Shown piece after piece: positions 1-6,695 of a stretch of DNA of 6,695 bases. The stretch lies in NCBI GenBank assembly GCA_913775005.1, contig CAJYKY010000364.1:1-6695 (forward strand). The letters run 5' to 3'. Below the pieces are notes generated by a model, which worked only from the letters and a program-made list of their open reading frames with translations, had not been told where the DNA came from and did not search any database. A program made the position numbers and the translations under genes. Source of the DNA: an uncultured Achromobacter sp. (GTDB taxonomy: Bacteria; Pseudomonadota; Gammaproteobacteria; Burkholderiales; Burkholderiaceae_B). Each line of letters opens with the position of its first letter. Position 1 is the first letter of the stretch.

Positions 1-44
1 ACTGCCGCTCTCCACCGGGAGGGCCAGTCACACGGAGACATGCA

Positions 45-659
45 ATGGCCTATACCCTTCCGACGCTGCCCTACGCCTACACCGCGCTGGAACCTCACAT
101 CGATGCCATGACGATGGAGATCCACCACAGCAAGCACCATCAAACCTACGTCACCAGTCTGAACGCCGCGCTGGACGGCGCCGGCATCAGCACCGACGAA
201 CCTGTTGAAGCCCTGGTCGCCCGCCTGGACCAATTGCCCGAAGCCATACGCGGCGCGGTTCGCAATCACGGTGGCGGTCACGCCAACCACAGCCTGTTCT
301 GGTCCGTGATGTCGCCCGAAGGCGGCGGCGAACCCGACGGCGCGCTGGCCGCCGCGATCGAATCCGAACTGGGTGGCCTTGCCGCCTTCCGCGACGCCTT
401 CACCAAGGCCGCGCTGACGCGTTTTGGCAGCGGCTGGGCCTGGCTGTCGGTCACGCCGGCAGGCAAGCTGGTCGTGGAAAGCAGCGCCAACCAGGACAGC
501 CCCCTGATGCATGGCAATACGCCGATCCTGGGCCTTGACGTCTGGGAACACGCCTACTACCTCAAGTATCAAAACCGCCGTCCGGAATATATCGGCGCCT
601 TCTACAATGTCGTGAACTGGCCTGAAGTGGCTCGCCGTTACACGGCTGCGAAGGGCTGA
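45..659 (+). CDS. sodA: Superoxide dismutase, manganese type (SodA)
   Basis: This 204-residue protein dismutates superoxide to oxygen and hydrogen peroxide. No signal peptide is visible, so it should act in the cytosol. The whole Fe/Mn-SOD fold is recognisable: an N-terminal helical domain with IHHSKHHQTYV (about 26-36) and a C-terminal domain ending in DVWEHAYYLKYQNRRPEYI. The expected metal ligands are His27, His82 (NHSLFW), Asp165 and His169 (DVWEH). The GGGHANHSLFW context and the Gln150 in ANQDSP follow the E. coli SodA (Mn) pattern rather than the SodB (Fe) pattern, in which this glutamine comes from the N-terminal half. Metal preference is therefore inferred as Mn; cambialistic use cannot be excluded. 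The start is supported by GGAG at 34-37, 7 nt before the ATG. Length is normal for the family. A ZIP metal transporter follows after 30 nt, probably in the same transcript. The promoter must lie mostly left of the window. Confidence 0.95.
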   Translation: MAYTLPTLPYAYTALEPHIDAMTMEIHHSKHHQTYVTSLNAALDGAGISTDEPVEALVARLDQLPEAIRGAVRNHGGGHANHSLFWSVMSPEGGGEPDGALAAAIESELGGLAAFRDAFTKAALTRFGSGWAWLSVTPAGKLVVESSANQDSPLMHGNTPILGLDVWEHAYYLKYQNRRPEYIGAFYNVVNWPEVARRYTAAKG

Positions 660-689
660 GCCCGTCTCTGACAACGAGGTAGCGGCCCC

Positions 690-1583
690 ATGAACACTTT
701 CAGCCGTCATCGCCTGCGGCCCGCAGCCACCAGCATCAGCGTATGGACGCTGGCGGTCATGGTGGCCTGCCTGGCGCTGCATCAGCTATGGGCGTATCTG
801 GACGTGCGCGCGCCGCACGTGGCCGATGCGCTGCTGGGCGGCCTGATGGCCGCTGCCGCGACCGCGCTGGGCACCTTGCCCATTCTGTTCGCGCGCACCA
901 TCCCCCAGAAAGTGCAGGACACCATGTTCGGCTTTGGCGCCGGCGTGATGCTGGCCGCCAGCGCGTTTTCGCTGGTGGCTCCCGGCATCGCCGCCGCCGA
1001 AACGCAGGGCATGGGGCCGTGGGGCGCGGGGCTGACGGTGGGCGCCGCCATTCTGCTGGGCGCGGGCGTACTGCTCATCATGGACCGCACGCTGCCGCAC
1101 GAACACTTCATCAAGGGGCGCGAAGGCATCGAAGCCCACCGGCTGCGCCGCACCTGGCTGTTCGTCTTTGCCATCACGCTGCATAACCTGCCCGAAGGGC
1201 TGGCGATTGGCGTGGGGTATGCGGGCAGCGACCCGGTGCGCGGCACGGCGCTGGCTACGGGTATCGCCATCCAGGACATTCCGGAAGGGCTGGTCGTGGC
1301 CGTGGCGCTGCTGGCCGCCGGCTACAGCCGTAGCTTCGCAGTGGCGCTGGGCATGCTGTCGGGGCTGGTCGAACCGCTGGGCGCCGTGCTGGGTGCGGCC
1401 ATCGTGGGGTTTTCTGCGGCGATGCTGCCGTGGGGTCTGGGCTTTGCCGCCGGCGCCATGCTGTTTGTGATCAGCCATGAAATCATCCCCGAATCGCACC
1501 GCAAGGGGCACGAGGTCTACGCCACCTGCGGGCTGATGATCGGCTTCGTGCTGATGATGCTGCTGGACACCGCGCTGGGCTGA
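690..1583 (+). CDS. ZIP family (GufA-type) divalent metal transporter, BbZIP-like
   Basis: This 297-residue inner-membrane protein probably moves Zn2+ or related divalent cations (Mn, Fe, Cd are possible) into the cytoplasm. About nine hydrophobic segments are visible, near 17-37, 46-70, 79-102, 110-131, 155-178, 184-210, 216-241, 245-267 and 276-295. This matches the nine-helix layout reported for Bordetella BbZIP. The ZIP signatures are HNLPEG (165-170) and QDIPEG (195-200). The inferred binuclear metal-site residues are Met87, His165, Asn166, Glu169, Gln195, Asp196, Glu199 and Glu228; His263-Glu264 lie in the last-but-one helix. From memory, each is offset by 12 from the BbZIP numbering, so the length difference appears to be N-terminal. 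A loop with PHEHF (136-140) is another possible metal-binding patch. GAGGT at 676-680 lies 9 nt before the ATG. It sits 30 nt after sodA with no terminator between, so co-transcription is likely. The substrate cannot be settled from sequence. Confidence 0.9.
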   Translation: MNTFSRHRLRPAATSISVWTLAVMVACLALHQLWAYLDVRAPHVADALLGGLMAAAATALGTLPILFARTIPQKVQDTMFGFGAGVMLAASAFSLVAPGIAAAETQGMGPWGAGLTVGAAILLGAGVLLIMDRTLPHEHFIKGREGIEAHRLRRTWLFVFAITLHNLPEGLAIGVGYAGSDPVRGTALATGIAIQDIPEGLVVAVALLAAGYSRSFAVALGMLSGLVEPLGAVLGAAIVGFSAAMLPWGLGFAAGAMLFVISHEIIPESHRKGHEVYATCGLMIGFVLMMLLDTALG

Positions 1584-1600
1584 CGCCGCTATTTTTCAGT

Positions 1601-1629
1601 TTTCGGCGGGTAGGCTTTCGTTGTATGCT
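1601..1629 (+). promoter_or_regulatory. Weak candidate promoter of the gcv operon
   Basis: A sigma70-like promoter is expected between the end of the transporter gene (1583) and the riboswitch (about 1648). The best match I can see is TATGCT at 1624-1629 as the -10 box, with a poor -35 (TTTCGG, 1601-1606) at 17-nt spacing. This would start transcription near 1635, just before the riboswitch leader. The stretch 1591-1603 is unusually T-rich for this genome. The -35 match is weak, so this is a placement by context more than by sequence. Confidence 0.25.
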
Positions 1630-1647
1630 TGGCGCCGCTGTCACGTA

Positions 1648-1735
1648 TGTTGCGGGAGAGAGCGGCCATGCTTGATATGGCCGCCGCCGAAGGCGCAATT
1701 CGCCCAGAATCGCTCAGGTAACCGATACCGCACAT
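1648..1735 (+). promoter_or_regulatory. Glycine riboswitch aptamer 1
   Basis: P1 is formed by TGCGG (1651-1655) with CCGCA (1728-1732), extendable by ATG/CAT with a one-base bulge. GGGAGAG (1654-1660) leads into P2, a perfect 8-bp stem (1662-1669 with 1677-1684) with a 7-nt loop. CGCCGAAGG (1685-1693) is the conserved core strand. P3 is short: GCG (1693-1695) with CGC (1711-1713), then ATTC (1698-1701) with GAAT (1707-1710). CTCAGGTAA follows at 1713-1721. The usual GGACAG-type segment after CAGG is absent; ACCGATACC stands in its place, so this aptamer departs from consensus on its 3' side. Confidence 0.82.
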
Positions 1736-1779
1736 GCTTGCCCCGTCCCGGTTTTTACCGTGCGGATGCGGCAAAACAG

Positions 1780-1890
1780 CACTCTGGAGAGACCTGGCGC
1801 CGCGCCCCATCAGGGACACCGCGAGCAGCCCAGGCGCCGAAGGTGCAAACCCGCTACGCGGGGCAACTCTCAGGCAAAAGGACAGAGGGG
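1780..1890 (+). promoter_or_regulatory. Glycine riboswitch aptamer 2
   Basis: This is the textbook copy. P1 pairs CTCT (1782-1785) with AGAG (1884-1887). GGAGAG lies at 1786-1791. P2 begins with CCTGG (1793-1797) pairing CCAGG (1830-1834), enclosing an unusually large 32-nt apical part. GCGCCGAAGG (1834-1843) is the conserved core strand. P3 carries CCCGC (1850-1854) and GCGGG (1858-1862) around a 3-nt loop. ACTCTCAGG then AAAAGGACAG (1866-1885) gives the conserved 3' segment. It closes about 95 nt before the gcvT ATG. Confidence 0.92.
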
Positions 1891-1985
1891 CGGAAGATTC
1901 AGCCGTAAGCGTGCGCGCGCCATCCGCGTGGCACGACCGGCATTCCGTAACCCTGGCAACCTTTGCCGCCCCGGAGTTCCCGCGC
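1891..1985 (+). promoter_or_regulatory. Likely expression platform between aptamer 2 and gcvT
   Basis: This untranslated stretch joins the riboswitch to gcvT. Visible local folds are CGTGC (1910-1914) with GCACG (1931-1935), and GGCAA (1955-1959) with TTGCC (1963-1967), the second ending 5 nt before the Shine-Dalgarno at 1973. No stem followed by a T-run is present, so a simple intrinsic terminator is not supported. The positions favour control of ribosome access, but that is inference. Confidence 0.4.
1973..1976 (+). promoter_or_regulatory. Shine-Dalgarno of gcvT (fixes its start)
   Basis: GGAG lies 9 nt before the ATG at 1986. It selects this start over an in-frame upstream ATG at 1734, which would run through aptamer 2 of the riboswitch. 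Translation from 1986 gives the normal GcvT beginning (MSATLKRTPL). Confidence 0.75.
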
Positions 1986-3086
1986 ATGTCCGCAACCCTC
2001 AAACGTACCCCGCTGGCCGAAGAACACATCGCCTCCGGCGCCCGAATGGTCGATTTCGGCGGCTGGGACATGCCCTTGGCCTACGGCTCGCAACTGGAAG
2101 AGCACCACGCGGTGCGCCAGGACGCGGGCATGTTCGACGTGTCGCACATGCTGAATGTCGACGTCTCCGGCCCGGACGCCTTCGCCTTCCTGCAACGCCT
2201 GGTCGCCAACGACGTGGCCAAGCTGACGGTGCCGGGCAAGGCTCTGTACAGCTGCATGCTGAACCCGCAGGGCGGCGTCATCGACGACCTGATCATCTAT
2301 TTCTTCGCGGCTGACGAATGGCGCGTGGTCGTCAACGCCGGCACGGCCGACAAGGACGTCGCCTGGATGCAGCGCGTCAAGCAGGCCGGCAATTTCGACG
2401 TCACCATCAACCCGCGCCGCGACCTGGCCATGGTGGCCGTGCAGGGCCCCAACGCCCGCGCCAAGGTCTGGGCCGCGCGCCCGGCCTGGCAGGCCGCTTC
2501 TGAGGCGCTGACGCCGTTCGTGGCCGCGCGCGTCGGCGACGACACGCTGGTGGCCCGCACTGGTTACACCGGCGAAGACGGTTTTGAAATCGTGCTGCCC
2601 GCCAGCGATGTCGTGCAACTGTGGCGCGACCTGGTCGCCCAGGGCGTGCGCCCGGCAGGCCTGGGCGCGCGCGACACGCTGCGCCTGGAAGCCGGCATGA
2701 ACCTGTACGGCCAAGACATGGACGAGCTGACCCAGCCCGACCAGGCCGGCCTGACCTGGACGGTGTCCACGAAGAACGCCGAGCGCCGCTTCATCGGCCG
2801 CGACGCGCTGGAGCAATTCGCCACCCCCGCCACCTTCATCGGCCTGAAGCTGCAAGAGCGCGGCGTGATGCGCGCCCACATGGCGGTGCGCACGGCGGCC
2901 GGCATGGGCGAACTCACCAGCGGCACGATGTCGCCCACGCTGGGCGTGTCGATCGGCTTTGCTCGCCTGCCGCAAGGCGTGCGCCCGGGCGATACCGTCG
3001 AGGTGGATATCCGCGGCAAATGGGTGCCCGCACTGGTCTGCAAACTGCCCTTCGTCCGTAACGGCAAAGCCGTCGAACACTCGTAA
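1986..3086 (+). CDS. gcvT: Glycine cleavage system T-protein (aminomethyltransferase)
   Basis: GcvT takes the aminomethyl group carried on the lipoyl arm of GcvH, releases ammonia, and forms 5,10-methylenetetrahydrofolate from tetrahydrofolate in the cytosol. At 366 residues it matches the E. coli protein (about 364). Family landmarks are FGGWDMPL (24-31), GMFDVSHM (48-55), GGVIDDLI (96-103) with Asp101 at the position of the catalytic aspartate, ARTGYTGEDGFE (190-201), and GARDTLRLEAGMNLYGQDMDE around 227-247. The C-terminal barrel domain holds LTSGTMSPTLGVSIGFA (310-326). The folate-binding fold is complete, with no frameshift or missing key residue. The frame stays open upstream to 1734, but that extension crosses the riboswitch and is not coding. 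It is the first gene of the operon and the direct target of the glycine riboswitch. gcvH starts 99 nt later. Confidence 0.97.
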   Translation: MSATLKRTPLAEEHIASGARMVDFGGWDMPLAYGSQLEEHHAVRQDAGMFDVSHMLNVDVSGPDAFAFLQRLVANDVAKLTVPGKALYSCMLNPQGGVIDDLIIYFFAADEWRVVVNAGTADKDVAWMQRVKQAGNFDVTINPRRDLAMVAVQGPNARAKVWAARPAWQAASEALTPFVAARVGDDTLVARTGYTGEDGFEIVLPASDVVQLWRDLVAQGVRPAGLGARDTLRLEAGMNLYGQDMDELTQPDQAGLTWTVSTKNAERRFIGRDALEQFATPATFIGLKLQERGVMRAHMAVRTAAGMGELTSGTMSPTLGVSIGFARLPQGVRPGDTVEVDIRGKWVPALVCKLPFVRNGKAVEHS

Positions 3087-3124
3087 ACTCGAAGCTTCGC
3101 GCGAGCGCCTGTCCGGTCCGGGCA

Positions 3125-3146
3125 CGCGCCGCCCGCGCGAGGCGCG
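3125..3146 (+). other. GC-rich stem-loop between gcvT and gcvH
   Basis: CGCGCC (3125-3130) can pair with GGCGCG (3141-3146) around a 10-nt loop, in the 99-nt gap between gcvT and gcvH. No T-run follows, so it is not an intrinsic terminator. It could act in mRNA processing or stability. A 10-bp palindrome containing a HindIII site lies nearby at 3090-3099. In sequence this rich in CG, such stems arise easily by chance. Confidence 0.3.
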
Positions 3147-3185
3147 CAACACCATTCATCTACCCGTATTCCCTCAGGAGTTCCC

Positions 3186-3563
3186 ATGAGTCTGCCCACC
3201 GATCGCAAGTACACCGAGTCCCATGAATGGGTCAAAGCCGAAGGCGACGTGTTCGTCGTCGGCATCACCGATACCGCCCAGGACCAATTGGGCGATCTGG
3301 TTTTCGTTGGCGACGTCAAGGTCGGCGCCAAGCTGAACGCGGGCGAAACCGCTGGCGTGGTTGAGTCGGTCAAGGCCGCTTCGGACATCTACGCGCCCGT
3401 GGCCGGCGAAATCGTTGCCTTCAACGAAGAGCTGGAAAACAACCCGAACCTGATCAACGAATCCGCCTTCACGGCCTGGATCTTCAAGATCAAGCCGGTC
3501 AACGCCGCCGATGCCGACAAGCTGCTGGACGCTGCCGGCTACGAAGCCGTCGCCAACGGCTAA
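3186..3563 (+). CDS. gcvH: Glycine cleavage system H-protein (lipoyl carrier)
   Basis: GcvH is the small lipoylated shuttle of the glycine cleavage system. It accepts the aminomethyl group from GcvP, presents it to GcvT, and is reoxidised by lipoamide dehydrogenase, which is not encoded here. The protein is 125 residues, typical for the family. It is a single hybrid lipoyl-like domain: YTESHEWV near the N terminus (9-16), GITDTAQDQLGDLVFV (26-41), and the lipoylation loop VVESVKAASDIYAP (58-71) with Lys63 as the lipoyl attachment site, then NEELENNPNLIN, the usual H-protein C-terminal region. AGGAG at 3176-3180 lies 5 nt before the ATG and is the strongest Shine-Dalgarno in the window, fitting a carrier needed in excess over the other subunits. 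It sits between gcvT and gcvP, as in E. coli. Confidence 0.97.
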   Translation: MSLPTDRKYTESHEWVKAEGDVFVVGITDTAQDQLGDLVFVGDVKVGAKLNAGETAGVVESVKAASDIYAPVAGEIVAFNEELENNPNLINESAFTAWIFKIKPVNAADADKLLDAAGYEAVANG

Positions 3564-3575
3564 GTCGGTTCGAGG

Positions 3576-3603
3576 CGGGCGCGCCGCTTTAATGGCGCGC
3601 CCG
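3576..3603 (+). terminator. Strong stem-loop between gcvH and gcvP, possible attenuator
   Basis: CGGGCGCGCC (3576-3585) pairs perfectly with GGCGCGCCCG (3594-3603) around an 8-nt loop (3586-3593), 12 nt after the gcvH stop. The following bases are TCTTGCTACTT, a poor T-run. It may be a leaky terminator or a 3' stabiliser that lets gcvTH transcripts outnumber gcvTHP. Full termination is unlikely because gcvP has no visible promoter of its own in the short gap. Confidence 0.45.
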
Positions 3604-3638
3604 TCTTGCTACTTGCACCACCACCCCGAGATCTCTCC

Positions 3639-6512
<2,874 letters not shown>

Positions 6513-6523
6513 TGACAGGGCGG

Positions 6524-6540
6524 GGCCGCCTCAGGCGGCC
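6524..6540 (+). other. GC-rich hairpin after gcvP
   Basis: GGCCGCC (6524-6530) pairs with GGCGGCC (6534-6540) around a 3-nt loop, 11 nt after the gcvP stop. There is no T-run. It may protect the 3' end of the mRNA. It is mirrored in the right arm of the large inverted repeat. Confidence 0.5.
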
Positions 6541-6558
6541 TCATCCCGCAGCAAGGCT

Positions 6559-6578
6559 GCCCGGCCCAAACGCCGGGC
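6559..6578 (+). other. Second hairpin after gcvP
   Basis: GCCCGGC (6559-6565) pairs with GCCGGGC (6572-6578) around a 6-nt loop, immediately before AATAAAAAA. On the minus strand the A-run reads as a T-run placed before this stem, so this hairpin is not itself a terminator in either direction. It lies inside the large inverted repeat. Confidence 0.45.
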
Positions 6579-6581
6579 AAT

Positions 6582-6613
6582 AAAAAACCCCAATCCAAGG
6601 ATTGGGGTTTTTT
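6582..6613. terminator. Bidirectional intrinsic terminator after gcvP
   Basis: CCCCAATCC (6588-6596) pairs with GGATTGGGG (6599-6607). It is flanked by six A (6582-6587) and six T (6608-6613), so either strand gives a stem followed by a U-tract. It lies 69 nt past the gcvP stop and would end the gcv operon transcript. The shape fits a shared terminator between convergent genes. As drawn, the loop would be only 2 nt; opening the C-G pair next to it gives a 4-nt loop. Confidence 0.85.
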
Positions 6614-6695
6614 ATTGCCCGGCGTTTGGGCCGGGCAGCCTTGCTGCGGGATGAGGCCGCCTGAGGCGGCCCCGCCCTGTCATCAGGCGTAGGCT

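Larger units (their letters stand above)
1637..1890 (+). promoter_or_regulatory. Tandem glycine riboswitch upstream of gcvT
   Basis: Two consecutive glycine-aptamer motifs lie in the leader of the glycine cleavage operon. Each shows the family landmarks in order: GGGAGAG or GGAGAG, a P2 hairpin, GCCGAAGG, a P3 hairpin, and CTCAGG. In this class, glycine binding usually turns on gcvTHP so that surplus glycine is broken down for one-carbon units and energy. The 49-nt spacer between the closing P1 helices (1733-1781) is long compared with the classical Vibrio example. A possible leader-linker helix (P0) is GCTGT at 1637-1641 with ACAGC at 1776-1780, the kind of pairing known to stabilise tandem glycine riboswitches; here it is only inferred. 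The location directly before gcvT makes the identification firm. Whether control is translational or by termination is not clear, since no U-tract terminator is visible between the aptamers and gcvT. Confidence 0.9.

Noticed and set aside
1584..1608. CGCCG/CGGCG stem after the transporter gene as a terminator
   Set aside because: Only 5 bp with a 15-nt loop, and the T-runs are inside the loop instead of after the stem. It is too weak to call.
1734..1985. An 84-codon N-terminal extension of gcvT from the ATG at 1734
   Set aside because: It would translate aptamer 2 of the glycine riboswitch, has no good ribosome site, and adds residues absent from GcvT proteins. The ATG at 1986 has GGAG 9 nt upstream and gives the usual N terminus.
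1899..3155. A 418-codon open frame on the minus strand opposite gcvT
   Set aside because: Same effect: a shadow of gcvT codon bias, with no recognisable family and an arginine- and histidine-rich composition.
3606..3638. An upstream TTG start for gcvP
   Set aside because: The added 11 residues do not resemble GcvP, and the ATG at 3639 gives exactly the length of the E. coli protein. The TTG begins only 2 nt past the intergenic hairpin.

Overview
The window is a stretch of a high-GC (about two-thirds G+C by eye) betaproteobacterial chromosome. Protein wording and GC-rich codon use fit the Bordetella/Achromobacter group (Alcaligenaceae). The ZIP transporter looks especially close to Bordetella bronchiseptica BbZIP as I remember it; this is a judgement from memory, not a search.

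Layout, all genes on the + strand: (1) 45-1583, a manganese-type superoxide dismutase (sodA) followed 30 nt later by a ZIP/GufA-family divalent-metal transporter, probably one transcription unit. (2) 1584-1985, a 402-nt gene-free stretch that is mostly a tandem glycine riboswitch (aptamer 1 about 1648-1735, aptamer 2 about 1780-1890), with a weak candidate promoter before it and an expression platform after it. (3) 1986-6512, the glycine cleavage operon gcvT-gcvH-gcvP. (4) 6513-6695, the operon's 3' end with an intrinsic terminator at the centre of a perfect 97-bp-arm inverted repeat that runs to the window edge and duplicates the last codons of gcvP.

The gcv genes encode three of the four proteins of the glycine cleavage system. 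GcvP (PLP enzyme) decarboxylates glycine and loads the aminomethyl group onto the lipoyl arm of GcvH. GcvT releases ammonia and transfers the one-carbon unit to tetrahydrofolate. Lipoamide dehydrogenase (L-protein), which reoxidises GcvH, is not in the window. The riboswitch would switch the operon on when glycine is abundant.

I found no unknown biological system. The points most worth a second look are the very long terminal palindrome, which is probably an assembly or contig-end artefact around a real terminator, and the architecture of the riboswitch: a long linker, an atypical aptamer 1, and competing pairings.
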